Part shown: one piece after another, positions 1 to 9,181 of the stretch
Layout: every line of letters begins with the position of its first letter
Position numbering within the stretch: position 1 is the first letter of the stretch
Origin: JAGVPT01 sp035505655
GTDB lineage: Bacteria; Bacteroidota; Ignavibacteria; UBA10030; UBA8401
Length of the DNA stretch: 64,000 nt
Assembly (NCBI GenBank): GCA_035505655.1
Contig: DATJQP010000065.1
Coordinates: 1 to 64,000, forward strand
Reading direction: 5' to 3'
Notes under the pieces: model-generated
Told to the model about the DNA's origin: nothing
Seen by the model: only the letters and a program-made list of their open reading frames with translations
Databases searched by the model: none
Position numbers and translations under genes: made by a program

Positions 1-1251
1 CTTGCGCGTGGGGATCGTCGTGTTCGCGTCGATGAGCTTCGTCATAACGCTCCCGAGCGTTTCGATGCCGAGCGAAAGAGGGGTGACGTCGAGGAGGAGA
101 ACATCCGTGACGTCGCCGGAGAGAACTCCGCCCTGGATCGCCGCTCCAACCGCGACAACTTCATCCGGGTTCACTCCCTTGTGTCCTTCCTTCCCGAAAA
201 CATCCTTCACGAGCTGCTGGACCCTCGGCACCCTCGTCATCCCACCGACAAGAATCACTTCGTCGATCTGGCTCGGTTGAAGCCCTGCATCCTTGAGCGC
301 CTTCTCGACCGGGGGGATACACTTCCGGATCAGGTCGTCGACGAGCTGCTCAAACTTCGCCCGTGTCAGGTTCATATTGAGGTGCTTCGGCCCTTCGGCG
401 GTCGCCGTGACAAAGGGAAGGTTGATCTCAGTCTGATTGAGCTGGGAAAGCTCCATTTTCGCTTTCTCCGATGCTTCGCGCAGTCGCTGCAGAGCCATCG
501 GATCCTTCCGGAGGTCGATGCCGTCGCTCTTCTTGAATTCTTCGGCGATGTAGTCGACAAGCCTTTGGTCGAAGTTGTCTCCGCCTAGATGCGTGTCGCC
601 GTTCGTCGATTTTACTTCGAACACGCCGTCACCGAGTTCGAGAATCGAGATATCGAACGTTCCGCCGCCGAGGTCGAAGACGGCAACTTTGCTGTCCGTG
701 TTCTTCTTGTCGAGACCGTACGCAAGGGCTGCGGCCGTCGGCTCGTTGATGATGCGGCGAACGTTCAGCCCTGCGATCTCGCCAGCCTCTTTTGTTGCCT
801 GGCGCTGTGCATCATTGAAATACGCCGGAACGGTGATGACTGCCTCAGTGACCTTCTGGCCGAGATAATCCTCGGCTGTCTGTCTCATCTTCTGAAGGAT
901 CATCGCCGAGATCTCGGGGGGCGAGTATATCCGGTCTCCCACCTGGACGCGGGCGCTGTTGTTGTCGCCCGTGACAACCTTGTATGGAACCAGCTTCATC
1001 TCCTCGTTGACTTCGTTCATGAACCTTCCCATGAACCTTTTGATCGAGAAGACCGTGTTCTGGGAATTGGTGACAGCCTGACGCTTTGCCGGCTGGCCCA
1101 CAAGTCGCTCACCGTTCTTGGCGAACCCGACGACGGACGGTGTCGTCCGCATTCCTTCCGAATTCGCGATGACGACCGGGTCGTTTCCTTCCATCACAGC
1201 GACGACAGAGTTTGTCGTGCCGAGATCGATACCGATAATTTTTCCTGCCAT
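1..1251 (-). CDS. dnaK: Chaperone protein DnaK (Hsp70), N-terminal 417 codons
   Basis: ATP-dependent Hsp70 chaperone of the cytoplasm, working with DnaJ and GrpE in protein folding. The minus strand reads MAGKIIGIDLGTTNSVVAVM at the start, followed by the Hsp70 ATPase signatures DLGGGTFDIS and VGGMTRVP, and stays open to base 1. The window ends in the region ETLGSVMTKLIDANTTIPTRK, so the 3' part of the substrate-binding domain is missing because of the window edge, not because of a mutation. The ATG at 1251 is preceded by a good AAAGGAG Shine-Dalgarno sequence. No CIRCE-type inverted repeat was found upstream. A different set of TGTCA/TGACA repeats lies at 1408-1463. Confidence 0.97.
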   Translation of the reverse strand, partial: MAGKIIGIDLGTTNSVVAVMEGNDPVVIANSEGMRTTPSVVGFAKNGERLVGQPAKRQAVTNSQNTVFSIKRFMGRFMNEVNEEMKLVPYKVVTGDNNSARVQVGDRIYSPPEISAMILQKMRQTAEDYLGQKVTEAVITVPAYFNDAQRQATKEAGEIAGLNVRRIINEPTAAALAYGLDKKNTDSKVAVFDLGGGTFDISILELGDGVFEVKSTNGDTHLGGDNFDQRLVDYIAEEFKKSDGIDLRKDPMALQRLREASEKAKMELSQLNQTEINLPFVTATAEGPKHLNMNLTRAKFEQLVDDLIRKCIPPVEKALKDAGLQPSQIDEVILVGGMTRVPRVQQLVKDVFGKEGHKGVNPDEVVAVGAAIQGGVLSGDVTDVLLLDVTPLSLGIETLGSVMTKLIDANTTIPTRK

Positions 1252-1407
1252 GTGATTGCTCCTTTGAACAAATATTGAATCTCCCGTTCGGAGATCCTTG
1301 GAATTCTCTGAACTCTCTGAACTTGATTCAGCAAGGCCCGTACCAGACCCGATCCTTCATTTTTGGGGAATTTTGACCTGTTGTGACTCGAGGTCGATTT
1401 TTGATTG

Positions 1408-1463
1408 TGTCAGATTGTCAGCAAAAAATGCATGATAGCTGACATAATCAGAAAAGTTTGTCA
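1408..1463. promoter_or_regulatory. Cluster of TGTCA/TGACA half sites between dnaK and the M28 peptidase gene
   Basis: The divergent intergenic region contains a perfect inverted repeat TGTCAGC (1416-1422), 15 bp, GCTGACA (1438-1444). Further TGTCA half sites lie at 1408-1412 and 1459-1463. Spacing between neighbouring outer sites is about 14-15 bp. This looks like a possible operator but no regulator can be named from the sequence. It is not CIRCE, which has 9-bp arms and a 9-bp spacer. Confidence 0.35.
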
Positions 1464-1494
1464 TCTTGTCTTGAAGCGAGCTGAAAATGATTTC

Positions 1495-1526
1495 TTGACT
1501 TTCGACTCGAGTTTTGCTTACCTTGT
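1495..1526 (+). promoter_or_regulatory. Bacteroidota-type promoter for the M28 peptidase gene
   Basis: TTG at 1495-1497, 21 bp spacer, then TACCTTGT at 1519-1526, resembling the Bacteroidota -33 TTTG / -7 TAnnTTTG promoter. The predicted transcript start lies about 20 bases before the chosen ATG at 1550. Found by eye. Confidence 0.45.
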
Positions 1527-1549
1527 GGCAACTTTTGAAGCGCCCACAC

Positions 1550-3208
1550 ATGATCCCGAAGTCCCCTGCCGCCGCACACCACAGATTTTTGATACCCGTT
1601 ATCGCGATCGTTTTCTTCCTTCTCAGTGTCAAGCCGGCCCAGGCTTCGGATCCAACCTCACCGGGGCTGGAGGGGGCCAATCTCATCACCTCCGGGCGGC
1701 TTAGGGCTCAGCTCACGCTCATCGCCTCCGACGAGTTTGAGGGGCGCGAGACCGGGTTCCGGGGCCAGAAATTGGCTGCCCTCTATGTCGCGCAGCAGTT
1801 CGAGCAGATGGGACTCGTGCCGATGGGAGACAACGGAAGCTACTATCAATACTATCCCCTGCTTCACCTCACCGTCGATACATCAAGCACCCTTGAAACC
1901 TCGACCCCCTCGGGGAGAATCCGATGGACAGATTTCGGCACTGATTATTTCTCGTATTTTTCCGGCAATGACACTTCAATCACCGGAGAAATTGAATTCG
2001 TCGGGTACGGGATCAATTCAAAGACGCTTCACTATTCCGAGTACGATTCAACCCGCGACTACAAAGGGAAAATCGTCCTTGCCCTTCACGGCACTCCCGG
2101 GGACGATGACTCTACGAGCATTTTCTTCCAGCACAAGGATGCCGGCAACGCAACGGCCAAGAGGTTCTATGCGCAGTGGAGCGGAGCGGCGGCCGTTCTT
2201 GTGGTCGAAGAGACCGCCGATAGAACGATGGCGGAGGCCTACGAGGAACAGCGCGATGAGCTGACCCGCGGCCTCGTTACCATTCCTCAGCGGGTCCGCA
2301 GTCAGATTCCACTCTTCTCCATTAGCAGAAAGGTCGCCGATGCGCTCCTCGCCTCTTCAGGAACGACGGTGGGGGGGCTTCAACGTGAGATCGATTCCAC
2401 TCATCACACGAAGAGTTTTCCTCTTCCCGGGACGACGGCAACCCTTACCGTTAAGACGATCCGCGATCAGATCATGTCGAGCAACGTCATCGGGCTCCTC
2501 CCCGGCAACGATTCGCTCCTGAAGAACCAGGTTGTTGTCTTCTCGGCACACCACGACCATCTCGGAAAAAATACCATCACGGGTGAGGTCTACAACGGAG
2601 CGGACGACGACGGGTCGGGGACGGCCGCGATTCTTGAGATTGCCCATGCCTTCACTTCAATGCCTCAGCGGCCGAAGAGAAGCATCCTGTTCCTCTCCGT
2701 TTCGGGGGAGGAGAAGGGCCTCCTGGGATCTCTTTACTACACCGAGCATCCGACGATCCCCCTTGAGCAGACGGTGACGGACCTCAACACCGACATGATC
2801 GGTCGCCGTGACCCGGAGCATGAGTTGAACCACGACACCGATTACGTCTACGTCATCGGGTCGGACAAGCTGAGTTCTCAGCTTGACTCGATCAACCGAG
2901 CCGCAAACGACGAGAGCGTCCGCCTCCACCTCGACTACACGTTCGACGACGAATCGGACCCTCATCAGTTCTACCGGAGGAGCGATCATTACAATTTTGC
3001 GAAGAAGGATGTTCCGATTATTTTCTATTTCGACGGCGAACATCCGGATTATCACCGGCCGAGCGACAAAGTGGAGAAGATCGACTTTGATATTTATCTC
3101 AAACGAGCGCGGCTGATATTTTTCACGGGATGGAAGATCGCCAATGCACCGCACCGGCCGATGTTGAATCGCGACCTCACGAAGCCGTCAACGGCTGCCC
3201 CGCGATGA
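1550..3208 (+). CDS. Secreted M28-family zinc aminopeptidase
   Basis: Predicted exported di-zinc peptidase of family M28, 552 aa. The start at 1550 gives a short basic stretch, a hydrophobic segment (about residues 13-28) and a cleavage-like AQA, a typical signal peptide; an earlier in-frame start at 1514 would only add residues in front of it. A PA-type domain region (about 120-300) precedes the catalytic domain, which shows SAHHDHLG, GADDDGSGTA, the catalytic SGEEKG, NTDMIG and a terminal HYNF...HPDYHRPSD, the usual zinc ligands. Substrate is unknown. It overlaps the biotin ligase gene by ATGA, so the two are probably co-translated. Confidence 0.9.
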   Translation: MIPKSPAAAHHRFLIPVIAIVFFLLSVKPAQASDPTSPGLEGANLITSGRLRAQLTLIASDEFEGRETGFRGQKLAALYVAQQFEQMGLVPMGDNGSYYQYYPLLHLTVDTSSTLETSTPSGRIRWTDFGTDYFSYFSGNDTSITGEIEFVGYGINSKTLHYSEYDSTRDYKGKIVLALHGTPGDDDSTSIFFQHKDAGNATAKRFYAQWSGAAAVLVVEETADRTMAEAYEEQRDELTRGLVTIPQRVRSQIPLFSISRKVADALLASSGTTVGGLQREIDSTHHTKSFPLPGTTATLTVKTIRDQIMSSNVIGLLPGNDSLLKNQVVVFSAHHDHLGKNTITGEVYNGADDDGSGTAAILEIAHAFTSMPQRPKRSILFLSVSGEEKGLLGSLYYTEHPTIPLEQTVTDLNTDMIGRRDPEHELNHDTDYVYVIGSDKLSSQLDSINRAANDESVRLHLDYTFDDESDPHQFYRRSDHYNFAKKDVPIIFYFDGEHPDYHRPSDKVEKIDFDIYLKRARLIFFTGWKIANAPHRPMLNRDLTKPSTAAPR

Positions 3209-3981
3209 TCGAGCCCGCGGAGATCCGAAGGCGACTGCAGAGCAGGACGCTCGGAGGCAAAGTCTACTCGTTCGATGTCATTGATTCGACAAACAGTTTC
3301 GCGAAATCGCTTTCCGAAGAAGATTCCCCCCACGGGACGCTGGTCCTTGCCGAGGAACAGACACAGGGGCGGGGCAGGCAGGGACGGCGTTGGGAAGCCG
3401 AAAAGGGAATGAATCTCCTCTTCTCGGTGGTGTTCCGGACGCCCTTCATCCACGAGCGCGCGAGGATCCTTCCGTTCGTTGCAGCGCTGGCGACTGCGGA
3501 TGCCGTGGAACAGACGACCCGGTGCAAAGTCGAGTGCAAATGGCCTAACGACCTTCTCATCGACAAAAAGAAATTTGCCGGAATGCTGATCGAGGCTGAG
3601 GCCCAGAATGATTCCGTTACGACGGTGATTCTCGGCACCGGCGTCAACGTCAATCAGACCGGGTTTTCCGACGACCTGGTGACGAAAGCCACCTCGCTGC
3701 GGCTCGCCGGGGGTGTGAATGTTGACCGGGTCGGGTTGCTCTGTCGAATCCTTGAAGAGCTTGAACGCAGGCTGGTGCAACTCGGCAGGTTTTCGACCGA
3801 CATCGTTCTCGACGAGTGGAAGCGGCACACCACCATGATAGGATCGACGATCACCTTGACGGAGAAATCGGGCCGGACTACCGGAAAGGCAGTCGACGTT
3901 GCGCCAAATGGCGCTCTTCTCTTCGAGGAAAAGGGAGGAGCGAGACGGGAAGTTTTTGCGGGGGACGTGACGCTTGGATGA
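3205..3981 (+). CDS. birA: Biotin--[acetyl-CoA-carboxylase] ligase (BirA catalytic type)
   Basis: Attaches biotin to the biotin carboxyl carrier protein of acetyl-CoA carboxylase via biotinyl-AMP. At 258 aa the protein has the catalytic and C-terminal domains but no N-terminal winged helix, so it is a class I ligase without a repressor function. Motifs are DSTNSFAK, the biotin/ATP loop GRGRQGRRWEAEKG, KWPNDLLIDKKKFAGMLIE and GTGVNVNQ. The start ATG at 3205 overlaps the TGA of the peptidase gene, which favours it over the upstream in-frame start at 3130. The downstream gene is coaX, another cofactor gene. Confidence 0.93.
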   Translation: MIEPAEIRRRLQSRTLGGKVYSFDVIDSTNSFAKSLSEEDSPHGTLVLAEEQTQGRGRQGRRWEAEKGMNLLFSVVFRTPFIHERARILPFVAALATADAVEQTTRCKVECKWPNDLLIDKKKFAGMLIEAEAQNDSVTTVILGTGVNVNQTGFSDDLVTKATSLRLAGGVNVDRVGLLCRILEELERRLVQLGRFSTDIVLDEWKRHTTMIGSTITLTEKSGRTTGKAVDVAPNGALLFEEKGGARREVFAGDVTLG

Positions 3982-4080
3982 AGCTCCCTCCCGGCAGGCA
4001 TGCGCCGGGCTCCCGGATCGACCTACGGCAATCAAAAGAGTTTAGCTCACTTTCCACATACCAAACAATTACGACGATCC

Positions 4081-4857
4081 ATGATACTCGCGGCAGATAT
4101 CGGAAACACTCATACCGTGTTTGGAATCTATGATAAAAAGAAGCTCCTCGGCGACTGGCGCGTGACGAGCTTTGTCACCCGGACTGAGGACGAGTTCGGA
4201 GCACTTGTGAAGAACTTCTGCAGCGAGGGGGGAATTCAGATGAAGAAGATCTCCGCTCTCGGCATCTCCTCGGTCGTTCCAAACCTCACCGACGTCATGG
4301 AGAGGATGTCGAAGAAGTACCTCAAGCTTGAGCCGATCGTCGTCTCCTCATCCCTTCCCCTTGGAATCAAAATCCTCTACGACGACCCCTCCTCCGTCGG
4401 TGCGGATCGTCTCTGCAACGCCGTCGCGGGATACGCAAAGTACAAAGGACCCCTCGTCATCGTCGATTTCGGGACGGCGACAACGTTCGATGTTGTCTCG
4501 AAAAGCGGGGAGTACCTGGGGGGAGTCATCGCGCCGGGGATCGAGACCTCCGCCGCCGAGCTCCACCGGAGGGCGGCGAAGTTGCCGAAGATCGACATCC
4601 ATTTTCCCAAGACGATCGTCGGACGAAACACCGTGAGCAGCATGCAGTCGGGGATCCTCTACGGAGCGCTCGACTCCATGGAGACGATGATTCGGCGGAT
4701 CTCAAAGGAGATCGACGACTACCCCACCGTCGTGGCGACCGGCGGCTTCTCAGAACTCATGATGAAGCACTCGAAAGTCATCAACAAACACGAGCCGACC
4801 CTTGTGCTCGATGGAATCCGGATCATCGTGGAGAGGGTATTGGGAGGGAAAAAATAG
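4081..4857 (+). CDS. coaX: Type III pantothenate kinase
   Basis: Phosphorylates pantothenate in the first step of coenzyme A synthesis. The 258-aa protein has the ASKHA-fold P-loop DIGNTHTVFG at its N-terminus, the GADRLCNA segment, the phosphate-2 motif VDFGTATTFD and GGVIAPGIETS, all typical for CoaX. The start at 4081 places DIGNT at residues 6-10, as in other family members; the longer frame from 4000 adds a poorly structured tail. It follows birA after about 100 bases, as birA-coaX pairs often do in bacteria. Confidence 0.95.
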   Translation: MILAADIGNTHTVFGIYDKKKLLGDWRVTSFVTRTEDEFGALVKNFCSEGGIQMKKISALGISSVVPNLTDVMERMSKKYLKLEPIVVSSSLPLGIKILYDDPSSVGADRLCNAVAGYAKYKGPLVIVDFGTATTFDVVSKSGEYLGGVIAPGIETSAAELHRRAAKLPKIDIHFPKTIVGRNTVSSMQSGILYGALDSMETMIRRISKEIDDYPTVVATGGFSELMMKHSKVINKHEPTLVLDGIRIIVERVLGGKK

Positions 4858-4940
4858 CTCTGGACTGAACTCTTCTTCACTTCCCCGGCGCGATCAGGAT
4901 AAGACAGGCCGGGGGCAAGTACCACCCTGGAGGCCCGATC

Positions 4941-5291
4941 ATGAACGGAAATGTCTGTCCGAACTGCGGGAAGCCGGTGATGTCGTACTGGAGATTCGTG
5001 AGGGAGGCTGAACCGTACAAGATTTCGAAATGCGGGAGCTGCGGCATTGAGCTGAAGCGTTCCCCCAAAGTTTACCTCTTTCTCGCGGGGATGATTGTCA
5101 TCCTCGCCGCTCTGAGCATCCCCCTCTTTGTTGCCATGGCCGCCACAAGAATGGTCTGGTGGATTTCGTGGTTCCTCGCCCTCCTCTGGCTTGCCTGCTG
5201 GGCTCTCGTGACGAACCATCTCTCCTGGAGGTACATCGGGTGGGTGGCATCGAAGCCCGGTCCCGATCAGGCACCAGAGGCGGCCGCCTGA
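4941..5291 (+). CDS. Small membrane protein with N-terminal zinc ribbon
   Basis: Unknown function, 116 aa. Two CxxC pairs (CPNC near residue 6 and CGSC near 33) form a likely zinc ribbon at the cytoplasmic N-terminus. Two hydrophobic segments follow (about 47-67 and 71-92). The C-terminus is short and Ala/Pro-rich. GGAGG lies seven bases before the ATG. The layout resembles small CXXC-type membrane proteins common in Bacteroidota and Firmicutes, but no function follows from that. Confidence 0.75.
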   Translation: MNGNVCPNCGKPVMSYWRFVREAEPYKISKCGSCGIELKRSPKVYLFLAGMIVILAALSIPLFVAMAATRMVWWISWFLALLWLACWALVTNHLSWRYIGWVASKPGPDQAPEAAA

Positions 5292-5370
5292 AAGGGAAGA
5301 CGGATATCGGGCGCCTGAGCTGATCGTTCTCGTCCGCTCCGCCCGACAGTTCGCCTGCCACGATCTCGGT

Positions 5371-7473
5371 TCATTTCAGGAGCACCATCGCTTTTGTCTC
5401 CACGTAGTCGCGCGGGGCGCCGCGATACCAGTAACGGACGAGATAGACCCCGCTCGAAAGACCGCTTCCATCAAAGTCCATCGAGTACTCCCCCGCCCTC
5501 ATGAATCCCTTTGCCAACGTCCGGACCCGTTGACCGAGGATTGTGAATACATCCAACTCCACCTCCCCCTCTGTGCCAACCACAAAATGTATCTTCGTCG
5601 AAGGATTGAAAGGATTCGGATAATTCTGATCGAGTCGCGGGGAGAGTGGAACGGTTCTCGGGTCACTCGATCCGATGACGCCGGTCGATGACTCGCTGCG
5701 GTAGATACCCCCTCCTTTGGTGCCAGCGTACAAGTATCCGCTTGAATCGATGGCAAGACTGGCAACCGCCAACGAAGGCATTCCAGCCGCGAGCGCTTTC
5801 CAGGAGCCGCTCTTGCCGTCTGTGAAAAAGACTCCGCTATCGGTCGCCGCAAAAACAATTCCGTCAGACCCAATGGCGAAAGCGTTAATCGTGGCACGGG
5901 GCAATCCGTTGTTCTCAATATTCCAGCTTTTCCCGCTGTCGGGCGAGAAATACGCCCCTCCCCCATCGATCGCTACGTAAACCTCTCCTTGTGTTCCGGC
6001 CCCTATCGCGCAATCGTAGGGAAATGCTTGGCCTGCCTGGAGCACTATTTGCCAAGTCGTACCCTGATCTACGGAGCGATAGACGAATGCCGACGTTGTT
6101 ACGTAGAGGGTTCCGACGGAAGTGCATGCAAGTGGGTTCGTACCGATTGGATAGGGCACATAGAAAAGGTTCTTCCAGCCCGCGCCATCATCCGTGGAGG
6201 AGAAAATGCCCGCTTTCCATTCACCCAAATAGAGAGTGCCGTTCGATCTCGCAACAAGCGAATTGATGGAGGTCGCGCCGATGGTCAGCGCTGTCCAACT
6301 TGCTCCTCCGTCTGTAGACCGTCTGAGAGAGCTATCCGGGAAAGGGGCAAAAAGGGATCCAGGCTTGGAGATGCAGAATACAGGGACGTTCATCCCTGAA
6401 AGACCCAGGAGCGACCAGTTTTCCCCGTTGTCTGTTGAAGAAAAGAGGCCGACGTCTGTGCCAGCACAGAGCCCTCTCCCGGGATCGACATGAAGCGCAG
6501 ATACATAGGTAGCGGAAACCGCCCCGTGGGTCCAGTGGATCCAGGGGTTGGCGGAAAGGTAGACACCTTCGTTCCAGGTCCCAACGAGGAGCACCGAGTC
6601 ACTGCCCACACACAGCGCCGTTATCGATTGCGATGGAAAGTCTCCGGTGATGTCCTTCCAGGTGCTTCCGTCATCGGTTGACCGGGAAATTTTCCCATCT
6701 GCTGTGCCGGCGTACAGGCGCCCATCCCGGTCGACTGAGAGTTTGGCGCGGAATATGCTGGAGAGTGAGGGGATCCATGATTTCCCGTCGTCCGAAGACT
6801 TGTAGACGCCCGATGAACCGGCAAAAAGATAGCCATGCGGACTCGCGATTAACGAGCCGATGGCTCCCCCCGTCAGCCCGGAATCGCTTTCCGTCCAGCT
6901 CAACCCCCGGTCCGTGGACCTGAAGATCTTGTAGTCACCGGCGGCAAAAACAGTCCCCCCGGAGTTCACGGCGAGCGACTTCACCGGATCGGTCAGGCCG
7001 CTGTCGCTCCGAGACCACGTCGGCCCGCCCGCCGTCATCCGGAAAATCGCCGGCTCATTCCCACAACCGGCATAGAGATTCCCCGTCGAATCAAAAGCGA
7101 GCGAACTAATAATAAATCCAGAAAACTGCCCCAAGGTTGCATTCCAGCTCCCTCCTTGGTCAGTCGATCGGTACACATCGTTGTCGCACGCGGCATACCA
7201 GATCCCATCGGTGCCTACCTCAACCCCATTCACTTCACGAAAGGGGGATGGGATCGTGTACTGCACCCAAGCGATCCCGCCATCCGTTGAACGGAAAAAC
7301 CCGGTTGATGCGGAGGCAAAGATCGATCCATCCGGGAATGCCTGAACGGAATTGATCCTTCCGCCTGGAGGTCCAGCCACGGATTTCCAGACTACGTTTT
7401 GAGCAGAAAGAGACGCACAGAGAAACAGGAAAGCGATGAACACGAGAGGGATGTGACGATCGAAGTTCCGCAT
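5371..7473 (-). CDS. Secreted beta-propeller (BNR/Ycf48-like) protein with type IX secretion sorting domain
   Basis: Extracellular or cell-surface protein of 700 aa. The start at 7473 gives a clear signal peptide (hydrophobic core LVFIAFLFLCASLSAQ); the upstream in-frame extension is unlikely. The body is made of repeats carrying FRSTDGG, YRSTDQGGSW, IFRSTDRGLSW and similar S-T-D-x-G-x-x-W loops, typical of BNR/sortilin or photosystem II assembly factor-like propellers. The last about 85 residues form a type A T9SS C-terminal domain: QNYPNPFNPSTKI, then VFTILGQRVRTL and SSGVYLVRYW. The T9SS machinery itself is not in the window. A target or ligand cannot be named. Confidence 0.88.
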   Translation of the reverse strand: MRNFDRHIPLVFIAFLFLCASLSAQNVVWKSVAGPPGGRINSVQAFPDGSIFASASTGFFRSTDGGIAWVQYTIPSPFREVNGVEVGTDGIWYAACDNDVYRSTDQGGSWNATLGQFSGFIISSLAFDSTGNLYAGCGNEPAIFRMTAGGPTWSRSDSGLTDPVKSLAVNSGGTVFAAGDYKIFRSTDRGLSWTESDSGLTGGAIGSLIASPHGYLFAGSSGVYKSSDDGKSWIPSLSSIFRAKLSVDRDGRLYAGTADGKISRSTDDGSTWKDITGDFPSQSITALCVGSDSVLLVGTWNEGVYLSANPWIHWTHGAVSATYVSALHVDPGRGLCAGTDVGLFSSTDNGENWSLLGLSGMNVPVFCISKPGSLFAPFPDSSLRRSTDGGASWTALTIGATSINSLVARSNGTLYLGEWKAGIFSSTDDGAGWKNLFYVPYPIGTNPLACTSVGTLYVTTSAFVYRSVDQGTTWQIVLQAGQAFPYDCAIGAGTQGEVYVAIDGGGAYFSPDSGKSWNIENNGLPRATINAFAIGSDGIVFAATDSGVFFTDGKSGSWKALAAGMPSLAVASLAIDSSGYLYAGTKGGGIYRSESSTGVIGSSDPRTVPLSPRLDQNYPNPFNPSTKIHFVVGTEGEVELDVFTILGQRVRTLAKGFMRAGEYSMDFDGSGLSSGVYLVRYWYRGAPRDYVETKAMVLLK

Positions 7474-7534
7474 GACCTTGTCCCCGGCGGTAGATGATCC
7501 CCCACAGCGGGAGGCGGTTATCTTCATTCCACAC

Positions 7535-7566
7535 CGAAATGTACCTGCGGAGAAGAAGAATAGCAA
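7535..7566 (-). promoter_or_regulatory. Candidate promoter of the T9SS propeller gene
   Basis: On the minus strand TTG (7564-7566), 20 bp, then TACATTTCG (7543-7535). It lies in the gap between nuoN and the propeller gene, about 60 bases before its start, so that gene need not depend on read-through from the nuo operon. Confidence 0.4.
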
Positions 7567-7660
7567 TGCAACCGGCAACATTCGTGAACGAACTGTCAAC
7601 GCTTGGCGACGCGTGGAACAAGAAGGGACAAAGGGGTGGAACCGGGGCAAATGAGGGGTG

Positions 7661-9154
7661 CTACCGCACCCCGAACATCGCAACGGAGTTCTGGGCAAAG
7701 GTGACGAGGGGACCGAAGTAGAGGCCGAGCGCGAGGGTCGGGACCAGGAGAACCAGAAGAACGACGATGCTCATGGCATCGAACGTGAGGGGCTCGGCCG
7801 ATCCCTCCGAATCACGGAGGAACATGTTCCGGAATATCCGGACGTAGTAGTAGAGGGAAATCACACTGTTGAGAACGCCGACAATCGCCAGCCAGATGAG
7901 CTTCGCACGTATCAACGCCGCAAAAAGATAAAGCTTCCCGATGAATCCTGCCGTCGGCGGCAAACCCGTGAGAGAGACGAGAAAAATCGCCATCGCAACA
8001 GCGAGAAGAGGGGACCTCGAACCCAGGCCTTTGTAAGCCTGGATGTCTTCACTGCCGGTCTTGTTGGCGACCAGCATGACGACGTAGAAGGCTCCGAGGT
8101 TCATGAAGAGGTAGACGACGAAGTAGATCATCGTCGCGGCATATCCGTCGTTGCCGAGGACTACGAGGCCAAGAAGCATGTACCCGGCATGGGCGATGCT
8201 CGAGTAGGCGAGAAGACGCTTCACGTTATCCTGCCAGATGGCGACAAGATTGCCCAGCGTCATCGTCAGCACGGCGATGATGATGAGGACGTTCGTCAGC
8301 TCGAAGCCCTTTACGGTTGCCCAGAGACCGGCCGGGAGGGTCGCAACCGTAAGGTCGGCGAATCCCACCTTGAGGAAGCGCATAAGCATCGCAAAGCCCG
8401 CCGCCTTCGAGGCGACCGAGAGGAACGCCGTGATCGTCACGGGGGCGCCCTCGTAGACGTCGGGCGTCCAGAAGTGGAAGGGGACGGCCGAGATCTTGTA
8501 GCCGAACCCCGCGATCGCGAGGACCCCACCGAAAAGGAGCGCGAGTCTTCCCGCCCCTCCCTGCGTCAGCACCTGGTTGATTGAATAGAGATCGAGGGAA
8601 CCGGTGAGGCCGTAGATAATGGATATCCCGTAGAGCATAAATCCCGAAGAGAGAGCGCCATAGATGACATATTTCAGCGACGCTTCAGCCGAATCCGGGG
8701 CTTCCTTCGTGAATCCCGCAAGGAGATACGAACTGATGCTCGTCAGCTCGAGCGAGAGGTACATCATCAGGAGGTTGGACGCACCGACCATGAAGAACAT
8801 ACCCGTCGTCATCGCCACGAGGAGTGCATAATACTCTCCGATCCGCCTCGTTGAGCTAAGGACCTCGTTTGACGAGAGCGAGAAGAGGACGATGATGATG
8901 CTCGCCGTCACGACAACGAACTTGAAATAGACCGCGAACGGGTCGACGGCCAGCATGTTGCTGAAGATCGAAAGATTCACCCCAATCTCATCGACAACGT
9001 AGTACGCTACCGCCGCGAAGCCGCCGAGGACGATCCCTGCGACGATGGCCTTTCGCTTGAAAACAAGGTCGGCGACGATCGCGCTCAGAAGCGTGAAGAC
9101 GAGTGCGGTTTCAGGCCGGATATAACCGATACTTTGCAGGATGAGCTGGAGCAT
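7661..9154 (-). CDS. nuoN: NADH-quinone oxidoreductase subunit N
   Basis: Antiporter-like membrane subunit of respiratory complex I, 497 aa, with about 14 hydrophobic helices. The proton-channel family core is present: LELTSISSYLLAG, the KYFIYGALSS-type segment KYVIYGALSSGFMLYG, the helix with PFHFWTPDVYEGAP and the lysine-containing VKRLLAYSSIAHAGYMLLG. It is the last gene of the nuoABCDHIJKLMN operon and lies 27 bases after nuoM. Confidence 0.96.
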   Translation of the reverse strand: MLQLILQSIGYIRPETALVFTLLSAIVADLVFKRKAIVAGIVLGGFAAVAYYVVDEIGVNLSIFSNMLAVDPFAVYFKFVVVTASIIIVLFSLSSNEVLSSTRRIGEYYALLVAMTTGMFFMVGASNLLMMYLSLELTSISSYLLAGFTKEAPDSAEASLKYVIYGALSSGFMLYGISIIYGLTGSLDLYSINQVLTQGGAGRLALLFGGVLAIAGFGYKISAVPFHFWTPDVYEGAPVTITAFLSVASKAAGFAMLMRFLKVGFADLTVATLPAGLWATVKGFELTNVLIIIAVLTMTLGNLVAIWQDNVKRLLAYSSIAHAGYMLLGLVVLGNDGYAATMIYFVVYLFMNLGAFYVVMLVANKTGSEDIQAYKGLGSRSPLLAVAMAIFLVSLTGLPPTAGFIGKLYLFAALIRAKLIWLAIVGVLNSVISLYYYVRIFRNMFLRDSEGSAEPLTFDAMSIVVLLVLLVPTLALGLYFGPLVTFAQNSVAMFGVR

Positions 9155-9181
9155 GAATGTGACTTTCGGTTCGTCGAACGA

